The translations under genes and the position numbers were made by a program. From DATKZM01 sp035527975 (GTDB taxonomy: Bacteria > Pseudomonadota > Alphaproteobacteria > JAPULJ01), in contig DATKZM010000009.1 of assembly GCA_035527975.1 (NCBI GenBank), forward strand, positions 50,006-114,005: 64,000 nt of DNA. The letters run 5' to 3'. Positions 51,027 to 59,117 of this stretch are shown in pieces. Below the pieces are notes generated by a model. The model saw only the letters and a list, made by a program, of their open reading frames with translations. It ran no database searches and had not been told where the DNA came from. Each line of letters begins with the position of its first letter. The stretch's first letter is position 1.

Positions 51027-52025
51027 TTATCGGTCCAGGCGCAGCTTTATGCCGAAGAAATTCTTGCACTTTCCGGCGTTGCTCGGCTTTCGCCAATCGT
51101 AGATGCGCACGCGGCCGGTTAGCCCGGCCACCTTGAGGATCGATGCCGCTGCGTCGTCGCGAAAGGTCGGGCACTCGACGATGATCGTTTTGTAGAGCGA
51201 TGCCGGCACGTTGTAGCCGTAATCGCACTCGACCCTCAGGCCGGCGCGGCGCAGAATGGCGCAGTAATCGCGCGCCGGTGTCCGTGCTTTGACCGATACC
51301 CAGATCTGCCGGCCGCGCAGCGCCGCCAGCCCGGGCGAGACGCCGCCGAGTTGCGTGCCGCCGCCACTGCCTCGCGAATTGCCGCCCGAGTTTCCGGCGC
51401 CGTTTCCGGCGCCTTCGGATTCGTCACCGCCGCCGCTGGAACCGCCGCCGCCGGGATCGCGGCCACCGGGGTCGGATGCGCCCGGATCGCGGCTGCCGCC
51501 CTGTGAGCCTCTGCCCTGTGAGCCTCCGCCCTGGCCTCCACGGGCGGTGCCGCCCGCGCCCGCATTGGGGCATGAATATGACTGGGTAAAGCGCGCGGCG
51601 CCCTGCCGGATCTCCTTCTTGGCGAAGCTGACGACACGCATTTGCGGTCCCGACAGGGGTCCGCTGGTATGGCTGAAGGCGCGCTGGATAACCGGTCGGC
51701 GGATACTGCCTGTTCGGCTTTGGCCGCTCCAGGTGAGACGGCGACCAGCGCTGAAAGCGTAGAGATAAAAAACCCTGTTGTGGGTTCGCAAGTTACGGCT
51801 CAACGTGGCGCCGGCTCGCATCACCATCCAGCCATGCGTGACCCAGTGGCCCGCCGGATCGCGGACCCTGCGCGCGACATAGATCAGCCGATTGCAGCGA
51901 TTGACCACGGTGAGCGTGTAGGGAAAGCTCTGCGCGCCCGCTTGGCGCGGCTCCACGCCCAAGGTTACGAGCGCCGCGAGGCAGAATGCCGCCAAGGCCG
52001 GCAGCGGTGCGATGGACTTTGTCAT
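51027..52025 (-). CDS. Secreted DUF1036-like protein with new C-terminal domain, copy 1
   Basis: The 332-residue protein has a signal ending about residue 32, then a DUF1036-like domain (TLTVVNRCNRLIYVARRVRD, HGWMVMRAGATLSRNL, YLYAFSAG), a long Gly/Ser/Asp-rich linker (about 155-225) and a C-terminal domain of about 100 residues with LRGRQIWVSVKARTPARDYC, YKTIIVECPTFRDDA and a final Cys. The paralogue lies directly upstream. DUF1036 proteins are exported and of unknown function; the C-terminal domain resembles LytR_C only in general pattern. Confidence 0.72.
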   Translation of the reverse strand: MTKSIAPLPALAAFCLAALVTLGVEPRQAGAQSFPYTLTVVNRCNRLIYVARRVRDPAGHWVTHGWMVMRAGATLSRNLRTHNRVFYLYAFSAGRRLTWSGQSRTGSIRRPVIQRAFSHTSGPLSGPQMRVVSFAKKEIRQGAARFTQSYSCPNAGAGGTARGGQGGGSQGRGSQGGSRDPGASDPGGRDPGGGGSSGGGDESEGAGNGAGNSGGNSRGSGGGTQLGGVSPGLAALRGRQIWVSVKARTPARDYCAILRRAGLRVECDYGYNVPASLYKTIIVECPTFRDDAAASILKVAGLTGRVRIYDWRKPSNAGKCKNFFGIKLRLDR

Positions 52026-52064
52026 GGCGGTTCCGTCATCTTCGATGCGAAGGGCGCGGCGCGT

Positions 52065-52949
52065 TCAGCGGTTCACGTAAATCGTGATCTCATGATATTT
52101 GCCGCAGGCATTCTCGCGCTGCCAGTTCTTGGTCTGCAGATCGCCAAGCCCGAGATAGGCTTTCAGGGCTCGGGCGTGGCCGGCGTCGTGCTCGGGACAG
52201 CGCAGGATGACGGTGTTCAAGGTTGAGGCGTGCTTCTCGTAGCGGCAGCGCACCTGCATCCCTGCACGGGTCAGCATGGCGCAGTAGTCGCGGGCCGGCA
52301 CCGTCTTGGTCAGCAGCCAGACGCGCCGACCGCGCAATGCACCCAACGCCGGAGGAATGCTGCCGACCTGCGTGCCGCCGCCGCCGGCCCCATCGCTGCC
52401 GCCTGATTGCCCGCTTCCATCGCCGCGCGGTCCGATCTCCGGCAAATGATCACCGCCGCCGCCGGGATCTCGGCCGCCGCCCTTGCGAGCGCCGCCGGTC
52501 TCGCCGGTGCACAGATAAGTCTGCCGGAACCCGACCTTGTTCTGCGGAATGCGTTTGCGGTCGAAATGGACGAAGATCACCTCGGCGGCGTCAATCGGTC
52601 CCGTGGTATGCGTAAAGCGCCGCATGACAACCGGCCGGCGCGCGCTGTTCGGCTTGCGGTAACCGTGCCAGGATATCTGGCGGTCGGCGCTGACGGCATA
52701 GAGGTAGAAGATGCGGTTTCTCGAATTGAGCAATCTCGTGCGGGACTGGCCAGCCTTGACCACGATCCAGCCTCGTGTGGTCCACTCGCCGGAAAACGCC
52801 TTCGCACGCCGGGCGACATAGATGGTGCGATTGCACTTGTTGATGATCTGAAGCTTGTAGTTCGTGCTCTGCGCCAACGCCGTGCCGCCAGCAAAAGCCG
52901 CGCATGCGCCGGCCACGGCGAGCGTGATGGTCCGCGACCATATCCGCAT
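52065..52949 (-). CDS. Secreted DUF1036-like protein with new C-terminal domain, copy 2
   Basis: A 294-residue paralogue with the same order: signal (IWSRTITLAVAGACAAFAGG then TALAQS), DUF1036-like domain (LQIINKCNRTIYVARRAKAF, TRGWIVVKAGQSRTRLL, YLYAVSADR), a Gly/Asp-rich linker and the C-terminal domain (LRGRRVWLLTKTVPARDYCA, NTVILRCPEHDAGHA). AAAGGGATAGCAGG precedes ATG 52949. It is 39 bases upstream of copy 1, so the pair is one operon from a local duplication. Confidence 0.72.
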   Translation of the reverse strand: MRIWSRTITLAVAGACAAFAGGTALAQSTNYKLQIINKCNRTIYVARRAKAFSGEWTTRGWIVVKAGQSRTRLLNSRNRIFYLYAVSADRQISWHGYRKPNSARRPVVMRRFTHTTGPIDAAEVIFVHFDRKRIPQNKVGFRQTYLCTGETGGARKGGGRDPGGGGDHLPEIGPRGDGSGQSGGSDGAGGGGTQVGSIPPALGALRGRRVWLLTKTVPARDYCAMLTRAGMQVRCRYEKHASTLNTVILRCPEHDAGHARALKAYLGLGDLQTKNWQRENACGKYHEITIYVNR

Positions 52950-53234
52950 CCTGCTATCCCTTTCGATTTCAATTGCGCCGAGGGTCCGGCGCCTAAGGTC
53001 CCGCCAATCGATCGATGGCGATTTGTCGTTTCTTATCATTCGAAACTATAGGCAATGCCGCCGGCCTTGGACAATCGTCGGCGGGGAATTTTTCGCATCC
53101 GAGTTGCTTTTTTCGTTGTTGCGGTGCCAATCCACCGCCGCGCTCGCCTGCAAATTGGCAATCAACACAGTTTCTTCGCGCGGGAGTGGGCGGATCGGAC
53201 GGTCAGAACCGAACTCAAATGGGGTGGTGCGACG
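52950..53234. other. Intergenic promoter region, nothing coding seen
   Basis: This 285-base stretch, together with the repeat element following it, separates the paralogue pair from the next gene. Weakly supported short frames exist on both strands but none has a ribosome site or family motif. Confidence 0.55.
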
Positions 53235-53351
53235 CTAGAGCACGATCGCGTCACAGTGATCTGGTGTGACGCGTGACCGGTGCTCTAAATATATGTGATA
53301 GATCAAGATTCACGTCTCAGATCGCTGCGATCTGAGACGATCTTGATCTAG
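53235..53351. repeat. Palindromic dispersed element, copy B
   Basis: The 117-base element is the inverted relative of 26431-26546: it starts CTAGAGCACGATCGCGTCAC, contains the palindrome CTCAGATCGCTGCGATCTGAG, and ends GACGATCTTGATCTAG. Its terminal CTAG contains the stop codon of the small membrane gene on the minus strand. Confidence 0.88.
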
Positions 53352-53542
53352 AAAATCTGCAGCAGCCAGTAAACCGGCCAGATCATGGCGAAGAAAACGG
53401 CCTTGATGCCGAGCCAAAGGAATGCGCCAAGACAGTCGCCCAGATTGCCGCAGTCCGGCCAGCCGCGGGCGACGATCCAAGCGAACGTCGCTGCGCCGCC
53501 AACGAACCAGGCAAGCACCGACCAGATGCAGCCGTCGGGCAT
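53348..53542 (-). CDS. Small two-helix membrane protein
   Basis: The 64-residue product from ATG 53542 has two hydrophobic segments (CIWSVLAWFVGGAATFAWIV, FLWLGIKAVFFAMIWPVYWL) and a Cys pair in the short loop (PDCGNLGDC). A longer in-frame extension is Arg-rich and unlikely to be translated. No family is recognised. The stop codon lies in the neighbouring repeat element. Confidence 0.55.
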   Translation of the reverse strand: MPDGCIWSVLAWFVGGAATFAWIVARGWPDCGNLGDCLGAFLWLGIKAVFFAMIWPVYWLLQIF

Positions 53543-53819
53543 GCGCTCGTAGCCCGCGCCGCCATGCAGCGGCCGGCGCCAACGGAACCGGGGTGCGTCC
53601 TTTCTGTCGCCCTTCGCCAGGGCCGCCTCCCGCGATGGGTTTGCGGATCTAGGCGTAAGGGAACAACCATTTGCGGAGAGGAGGCAAGAAAAACCAGCGG
53701 TCCGGCCGCGCCCCGCGGGCGAACGCTGGGATGGTGAACGCGCGCGCTGGCGTCGGCCGGGCGCTTTCGGCAGGATGGCAGCCTGGCCGATACGAATGCG
53801 AACAGGGGAGACGGGTGCG

Positions 53820-54104
53820 ATGAAAATATTCGTGATAGCGACGCGAAGCGGCGATCCGGACGAGATCGCCAAATTGCTGGAACCGGAAGCCAAGATCGCG
53901 CTTCAGATGGTTGCCGATGACTTCGTGCGCGAGATCTATAGCCGCAAGGACGGCCGCGGCGCCGTGCTGGTCGTCGAGGCGGACAGCCTAGAAGGCGCGC
54001 AGGAGCGGCTCGGCAAATTGCCGCTGGTCGCGGCCAAATTGCTCGATCTGGAATTCTATCCGGTGGGCGCCTACCGGGCGATCACGGCGATGGCGAACGC
54101 CTGA
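53820..54104 (+). CDS. Small YCII/muconolactone-isomerase-like protein
   Basis: The 94-residue product begins MKIFVIATRSGDPDEIAKLL and ends LLDLEFYPVGAYRAITAM, a pattern seen in small ferredoxin-fold proteins of the muconolactone delta-isomerase type. It is a likely homodimer without an obvious cofactor. Function unknown. It precedes the HIG1-type gene. Confidence 0.62.
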   Translation: MKIFVIATRSGDPDEIAKLLEPEAKIALQMVADDFVREIYSRKDGRGAVLVVEADSLEGAQERLGKLPLVAAKLLDLEFYPVGAYRAITAMANA

Positions 54105-54164
54105 GGCCGCCTCCCGCCGGTGAGCGCGCTGGCGGCGGCCGTGGCTGCGGCGTAGTCTTTGGCG

Positions 54165-54362
54165 ATGTCCAAGATCGCACCTGTCATGATGGTGGTGCTG
54201 CTGATCGCGGTGCTCGCGGTGTTGCTCGTTGGCGTCTTTGCGATGGCGCGCGGCGGCGTCTTCAACGCCAAGTATGCGAACAAGCTGATGCGCGCCAGGG
54301 TGGCGCTGCAGGCGCTGGCGATCGTCGTTCTGGGCATCATCTGGCTGGCGATGCGCGCCTGA
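54165..54362 (+). CDS. HIG1-domain twin-transmembrane protein
   Basis: A 65-residue protein with two helices (MMVVLLIAVLAVLLVGVFAM, ALQALAIVVLGIIWLAM) flanking RGGVFNAKYANKLMRARV, the HIG1 motif. In mitochondria such proteins assist respiratory supercomplexes; bacterial ones sit next to cobalamin adenosyltransferase and ETF genes, as here. ATG 54165 is preferred to a TTG two codons upstream. Confidence 0.85.
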   Translation: MSKIAPVMMVVLLIAVLAVLLVGVFAMARGGVFNAKYANKLMRARVALQALAIVVLGIIWLAMRA

Positions 54363-54429
54363 ACGCCGGCGCCATCGGCGGCGTTGTTATCGGTGTTATC
54401 GAGGGTTCGAACCGGGAAATCCCAACACG

Positions 54430-55008
54430 ATGGTCAAGCTCAACAAGATCTACACCAAGACCGGCGACAAGGGCGAAACGGGGCTGGGCGACGGCTCGCG
54501 CGTGCCCAAGCACGCCCCGCGCGTGGCCGCCTACGGCACCGTCGACGAAACCAATGCGGTCGTTGGGCTGGCAAGGTTGGAGACAGCCAGGCTCAGCGAC
54601 GCAGGCGCGGCCGACGCGATGCTGGGGCGGATCCAGAACGACCTCTTCGATGTCGGCGCCGATCTCTGCACACCGGAGCAGGACAGCCCCGCCTATCCGC
54701 CGCTCAGGGTTTCAGCGGCGCAGGTTGTCCGGCTCGAGGCCGAGATCGACGAGATGAACGCCGAGCTGAAACCGCTCAACTCTTTCATCCTGCCGGGCGG
54801 CGGCGCGGCCGCGTCGTGGCTGCACTTGGCGCGCACCACCGCGCGGCGCGCCGAGCGGCTGATCACCGCGCTCGCCGAGACCGAGCCGGTCAACCCGCAC
54901 GTGGTGACTTATATGAACCGTCTTTCGGACCATTTCTTCGTGATGGGACGCTATCTGAACAACAAGGGCTCGGACGATGTGCTGTGGGTCCCGGGGAAAA
55001 ACCGATGA
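54430..55008 (+). CDS. PduO-type cob(I)yrinic acid a,c-diamide adenosyltransferase
   Basis: The 192-residue ATP:cob(I)alamin adenosyltransferase shows KIYTKTGDKGETGLGDGSRV for ATP binding, VDETNAVVG, and the C-terminal NRLSDHFFVMGRYLNNKGSD. It makes adenosylcobalamin, the cofactor of Ecm encoded about 6 kb upstream. The NADP-oxidoreductase gene overlaps its stop by ATGA. The position after a HIG1 gene and before etfBA is conserved in alphaproteobacteria. Confidence 0.92.
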   Translation: MVKLNKIYTKTGDKGETGLGDGSRVPKHAPRVAAYGTVDETNAVVGLARLETARLSDAGAADAMLGRIQNDLFDVGADLCTPEQDSPAYPPLRVSAAQVVRLEAEIDEMNAELKPLNSFILPGGGAAASWLHLARTTARRAERLITALAETEPVNPHVVTYMNRLSDHFFVMGRYLNNKGSDDVLWVPGKNR

Positions 55009-56021
55009 GCGAACAAACAAACACGCAGATACTGGTGCGCGAGATACCGACGGGTGCGCTGACGCCGGCGCATTTCGAGGTCGCGCAGGCGCCGATGCCC
55101 GCGCTGGGCGAAGGCAGGGTGCTGGTGCGCCACATCCTGCTCTCGCTCGATGCCGCCAACCGTGCCTGGATGCAGGGCGAGACCTACCGCAAGGCCGTGG
55201 TCGCGGGCCAGGTGATGGATGGCTTCGGGGTCGGCGAGGTTGTGGCCTCCGAGGACGATGGCTTCGCCCCAGGCGATATCGTTGGCGGCGCATTTGGCTG
55301 GCAGCAGTATGCGGCACTGTCGGCGCGCGCGCTGATCAAGCTGCCCAAGGGCTATCGGCCGCTCAGCCATTTCCATTCGGTGCTCGGCATTGCCGGCCGC
55401 ACCGCTTATCACGGGCTCATCTGGATCGGCGAGCCCAAGGAAGGCGACACCGTCGTGGTCTCTGCCGCCGCCGGTTCGGTCGGCCAATATGTCGGGCAGA
55501 TCGCCAAGCTCAAGGGTTGCCGTACCATCGGTATCGCCGGCGGACCGGAGAAATGCGCCTTCCTGACGGGCGATCTCGGCTTCGACGGCGCGATCGACTA
55601 CAAGGCCGAGCATGTCCGAAAGCGTCTCGCCGAGCTGGCGCCCGACGGCATCGACATCTACTTCGACAATGTCGGCGGCGACATCCTGGAGGCGGCGCTG
55701 TTCAATATGGCGCAGTTCGGGCGGGTCGTTTGCTGCGGCGCAATCTCGCAATACGACACGACAGAAATGACCAGCCCACGCGGCATTCCCGGCGTGATCG
55801 TCTTCAAACGCCTGAAGATGCAGGGCTTCATCGTGATGGACTTCGCCGACAAGGACGCCGAGGCCAGCCGCGATCTCATGACCTGGACGGCCGGTGGAAA
55901 GCTCAAGATCGTCGAGGACGTGCTCGAGGGGCTGGAACGCGCGCCCGAGGGGCTGATCGGGCTCCTGCACGGCGACAATCTGGGCAAGCGCATGGTCCGT
56001 ATCGGCCCTGATCCGGACTAG
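55005..56021 (+). CDS. NADP-dependent MDR oxidoreductase (CurA/leukotriene-B4-dehydrogenase-like)
   Basis: A 338-residue zinc-free MDR enzyme. VVSAAAGSVGQYVGQIAKLKG is the nucleotide-binding motif and IDIYFDNVGGDILEAALFNM the family signature. It reduces activated double bonds with NADPH. Its ATG overlaps the adenosyltransferase stop. Its stop codon falls in a palindromic element. Confidence 0.88.
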   Translation: MSEQTNTQILVREIPTGALTPAHFEVAQAPMPALGEGRVLVRHILLSLDAANRAWMQGETYRKAVVAGQVMDGFGVGEVVASEDDGFAPGDIVGGAFGWQQYAALSARALIKLPKGYRPLSHFHSVLGIAGRTAYHGLIWIGEPKEGDTVVVSAAAGSVGQYVGQIAKLKGCRTIGIAGGPEKCAFLTGDLGFDGAIDYKAEHVRKRLAELAPDGIDIYFDNVGGDILEAALFNMAQFGRVVCCGAISQYDTTEMTSPRGIPGVIVFKRLKMQGFIVMDFADKDAEASRDLMTWTAGGKLKIVEDVLEGLERAPEGLIGLLHGDNLGKRMVRIGPDPD

Positions 56022-56150
56022 TGTGATGGTTCCGAAGTTCGTCGCATCCAATGCGACGAACTTCGGGGGCTGAATCACACTAGAATCATATATTCAGTGG
56101 CCTGCTTGTCCCGGAACTTCGTGGGACGAATTTCCGGGGCAGGACACTAG
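56018..56150. repeat. Palindromic dispersed element, copy C
   Basis: The 133-base element starts CTAGTGTGATGGTTCCGAAG, includes the perfect inner palindrome CGAAGTTCGTCGCATCCAAT leading to GCGACGAACTTCG, and continues through a second arm to CAGGACACTAG. Its first CTAG supplies the TAG stop of the oxidoreductase gene. It differs in sequence from copies A and B. Confidence 0.85.
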
Positions 56151-56242
56151 CTGGGAGGCGAAACGTTGGCGCGAATTGGCTCGTGCCCGGTGGTTTCCGG
56201 GTTCGATCCAGTTCCGTTGACACGCCCTTGTCATAATCCTAA

Positions 56243-56257
56243 TGTTGCGCCGCAACA
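56243..56257. promoter_or_regulatory. Perfect 15-base palindrome upstream of etfB
   Basis: TGTTGCG-C-CGCAACA lies 131 bases before the etfB start within a 238-base gap after element C. The TTGC-N3-GCAA core recalls TGC-rich dyads reported for polyhydroxybutyrate regulators of the PhaR type. A similar core lies between ccr and ecm. The gap otherwise shows nothing coding. Confidence 0.45.
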
Positions 56258-56388
56258 AACTGCGGAAGGTGCGATTCCGCAAAGACAATCGGTTGGGCAT
56301 GACGTCGCCGGGCTTCGCGGGGGAGGCGCCGGCATTTCCTTTCGAAGCAGCGAGCGCGGGCCCTGATCGGGGCGTCCGGAGGTATGCG

Positions 56389-57138
56389 ATGAAGGTCCTG
56401 GTCGGGGTCAAACGCGTGATCGACTACAACGTCAAGATCCGCGTCAAATCCGACGGCACGGGCGTCGAGATGCAGAACGTCAAGATGTCGATGAATCCGT
56501 TCGACGAGATTGCCATTGAAGAGGCGATCCGCCTGAAGGAAGCCGGCGCGGTGAGCGAGATCGTCGTCGTCTCGATGGGCGCGCAGCAGTGCCAGGAGAC
56601 CATTCGCACGGCGCTGGCCATGGGCGCGGACCGCGGCATCCACGTGCTCACCGACGATCCGCTCGAGCCGCTCGCGGTCGCCAAGCTCTTGAAGGCCATC
56701 GTCGACGAGGAGGCGCCGGAGCTGGTGATCCTCGGCAAGCAGGCGATCGACGACGACGCCAACCAGACCGGCCAGATGCTGGCGGCGCTGCTCGGCTGGG
56801 CGCAGGGCACCTTCGCCTCCAAGCTCGACAAGGCCGACGGCAAGATCAATGTGACGCGCGAGGTCGATGGCGGGCTGGAAACGCTCACGCTCAAGATGCC
56901 GGCCGTCGTCACCACCGATCTGCGGCTGAACGAGCCGCGCTACGCCTCGCTGCCCAACATCATGAAGGCCAAGAAGAAACCGATCGACCAGAAGAGCCCG
57001 GGCGATCTCGGCGTCGATACGGCGCTGCGCCTGGAGACACTCAAGGTTTCCGAGCCGCCCAAACGCGAAGCGGGCGTAATGGTCGAGGACGTGGCCGCCC
57101 TGGTGGCCAAGCTCAAGAACGAAGCGAAGGTAATCTGA
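56389..57138 (+). CDS. etfB: Electron transfer flavoprotein beta subunit
   Basis: The 249-residue beta subunit binds AMP and pairs with EtfA. The start MKVLVGVKRVIDYNVKIRVK is typical, as are SMNPFDEIAIEEAIRLKE, LLGKQAIDDDANQTGQ-like ILGKQAIDDDANQTGQMLA, and ATTDLRLNEPRYASLP-type VVTTDLRLNEPRYASLPNIM. GGAGG lies six bases before ATG 56389. It accepts electrons from acyl-CoA dehydrogenases such as Mcd. Confidence 0.95.
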   Translation: MKVLVGVKRVIDYNVKIRVKSDGTGVEMQNVKMSMNPFDEIAIEEAIRLKEAGAVSEIVVVSMGAQQCQETIRTALAMGADRGIHVLTDDPLEPLAVAKLLKAIVDEEAPELVILGKQAIDDDANQTGQMLAALLGWAQGTFASKLDKADGKINVTREVDGGLETLTLKMPAVVTTDLRLNEPRYASLPNIMKAKKKPIDQKSPGDLGVDTALRLETLKVSEPPKREAGVMVEDVAALVAKLKNEAKVI

Positions 57139-58082
57139 TGTCAGTGCTGGTCATCGCCGAACACGACAATGCCGGCATCAAGCCGGCGACGCTGAACGTT
57201 GTGACCGCCGCGGCCGAGATCGGCGGGGATGTCACCGTGCTGGTCGCCGGAGAAGGCTGCGACGGCGCCGCGGAGGCCGCCGCCAAGATCGCCGGCGTCG
57301 CCAAGGTCCTCAAGGCCGACGGCGCGCATCTGGCGCATGGCCTTGCGGAGAACGTCGCGCCGCTGATCGCCAGGCTTGCGGAGGGATATAGCCACGTGCT
57401 GGCCCCGGCCACGACGTTCGGCAAGAACGTCATGCCGCGCGTCGCCGCTCTGCTCGATGTGCAGCAGATATCCGAGATCTCCAAGATCGAGGGCCCGGAC
57501 ACATTCGAGCGGCCGTTCTACGCCGGCAACGCCATTGCCACGGTCAAGTCTTCCGACGCCGTCAAGGTCATCACCGTGCGCGGCACGGCCTTCGATGGCG
57601 CCGCCGCCGAGGGCGGCTCCGCCGCGGTCGAGAGCGTCGATGCGGGCGCCGATGCCGGGCTTTCAAGCTTTGTCAGCCAGGAGCTCACCAAGTCCAGCCG
57701 GCCCGAACTCACCGCGGCCAAGATCATCATCTCCGGTGGGCGCGGCATGCAGTCGGGCGAGAATTTCGCTTTGCTGGAGGCGGTCGCCGACAAGCTCAAC
57801 GCGGCGATCGGCGCTTCGCGCGCCGCGGTCGATGCGGGCTTCGTGCCCAATGACTACCAGGTCGGCCAGACCGGCAAGGTGGTGGCGCCGGATCTCTACA
57901 TCGCGGTCGGGATTTCGGGCGCGATCCAGCATCTTGCCGGCATGAAGGACAGCAAGGTCATCGTGGCGATCAACAAGGACGAGGAAGCGCCGATCTTCCA
58001 GGTCGCCGATTACGGGCTGGTCGCCGATTTGTTCAAGGCGCTGCCCGAGCTCGCCGAGGAGCTCGGCAAGGCCGGCGCATGA
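57138..58082 (+). CDS. etfA: Electron transfer flavoprotein alpha subunit
   Basis: The 314-residue alpha subunit carries the FAD. Family motifs are SVLVIAEHDNAGIKPATLNV, ISGGRGMQSGENFALLE and QVGQTGKVVAPDLYIAVGIS followed by GAIQHLAGM and NKDEEAPIF. It overlaps the etfB stop by one base (TGATG). Electrons leave to ETF:quinone oxidoreductase, whose gene is not in the window. Confidence 0.95.
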   Translation: MSVLVIAEHDNAGIKPATLNVVTAAAEIGGDVTVLVAGEGCDGAAEAAAKIAGVAKVLKADGAHLAHGLAENVAPLIARLAEGYSHVLAPATTFGKNVMPRVAALLDVQQISEISKIEGPDTFERPFYAGNAIATVKSSDAVKVITVRGTAFDGAAAEGGSAAVESVDAGADAGLSSFVSQELTKSSRPELTAAKIIISGGRGMQSGENFALLEAVADKLNAAIGASRAAVDAGFVPNDYQVGQTGKVVAPDLYIAVGISGAIQHLAGMKDSKVIVAINKDEEAPIFQVADYGLVADLFKALPELAEELGKAGA

Positions 58083-58113
58083 GCGCCGGTGCCCAGGAGG
58101 AGATCGTCGCCAG

Positions 58114-58989
58114 ATGAGCATCAAGAAGATCGGCGTCATCGGTGCGGGCCAGATGGGCCATGGCATCGCCCATGTGGCGGCGCTCGCCGGCTACGACGTG
58201 CAGGTGTCCGACATCTCCAAGGAAGCGCTGTCCCGCGCGGTGGACACCATCGAAGGCAACATGATGCGGCAGGCCCGGCGCGGCCTGATCAAGGACGAAG
58301 AAGTGGCTCCTGCGCTCAAGCGCATCAAGGTCGGCACGGGCTATGGCGCCTTCAAGGATTGCGACATCGTCGTCGAGGCGGCGACCGAGAACGAAGCGGT
58401 CAAGCGCGAAATCTTCAAGGAGCTTTGCCCGTATCTGAACCCCGACGCCATTGTGGCCTCGAATACCTCGTCGATCTCGATCACGCGGCTGGCGGCGGCC
58501 ACCGACCGCGCCAACAAGTTCATTGGCATGCACTTCATGAACCCGGTGCCGATGATGGCGCTGGTCGAGTTGATCAGGGGACTTGCGACCGACGAAGAGA
58601 CCTTCGCCACGGTGCGCGAGCTGGCTGCTGCGATGGGCAAGACCGTCGCGGTTTCCGAGGACTTTCCGGCCTTCATCGTCAATCGTATCCTGTTGCCGAT
58701 GATCAATGAGGCGGTCTACACGCTCTATGAAGGAGTGGGCTCGGTCGAGGCGATCGACGTGGCGATGAAGCTGGGCGCCAACCACCCGATGGGGCCGCTG
58801 GAGCTTGCCGACTTCATCGGGCTCGATACCTGCCTTGCCGTGATGCAGGTGCTGTATGACGGCCTCGGGGATTCAAAGTACCGGCCCTGTCCGCTGCTGG
58901 TGAAATATGTCGAGGCCGGCTGGCTCGGCCGCAAGGCAGGCCGAGGCTTCTACGATTATTCCGGCGACGTTCCCGTCCCGACGCGGTAG
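58114..58989 (+). CDS. hbd: 3-hydroxybutyryl-CoA dehydrogenase
   Basis: A 291-residue NAD(P)-dependent enzyme with Rossmann motif GVIGAGQMGHGIAHVAALAG, the catalytic His-Glu pattern in GMHFMNPVPMMALVE, and SEDFPAFIVNRILLPMINEA. It interconverts acetoacetyl-CoA and 3-hydroxybutyryl-CoA. Position after etfBA on the same strand (32-base gap) implies one operon that feeds C4 acyl-CoAs to crotonyl-CoA for Ccr. Confidence 0.92.
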   Translation: MSIKKIGVIGAGQMGHGIAHVAALAGYDVQVSDISKEALSRAVDTIEGNMMRQARRGLIKDEEVAPALKRIKVGTGYGAFKDCDIVVEAATENEAVKREIFKELCPYLNPDAIVASNTSSISITRLAAATDRANKFIGMHFMNPVPMMALVELIRGLATDEETFATVRELAAAMGKTVAVSEDFPAFIVNRILLPMINEAVYTLYEGVGSVEAIDVAMKLGANHPMGPLELADFIGLDTCLAVMQVLYDGLGDSKYRPCPLLVKYVEAGWLGRKAGRGFYDYSGDVPVPTR

Positions 58990-59117
58990 CAGCGGTGGCG
59001 CAGATGCGCTAATATGTGCAGTTATGCGGGAAGACGAAGCCCGATGACTTGCGCGTGCGACTTGTTGGCCACCGGCGGCAGTCTGGAGGGCCGTTCGCGG
59101 CGCTGTGGCGGGACCAT

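Noticed and set aside
53055..53276. 73-codon plus frame before element B
   Set aside because: It ends in the repeat element and lacks a ribosome site or family similarity.
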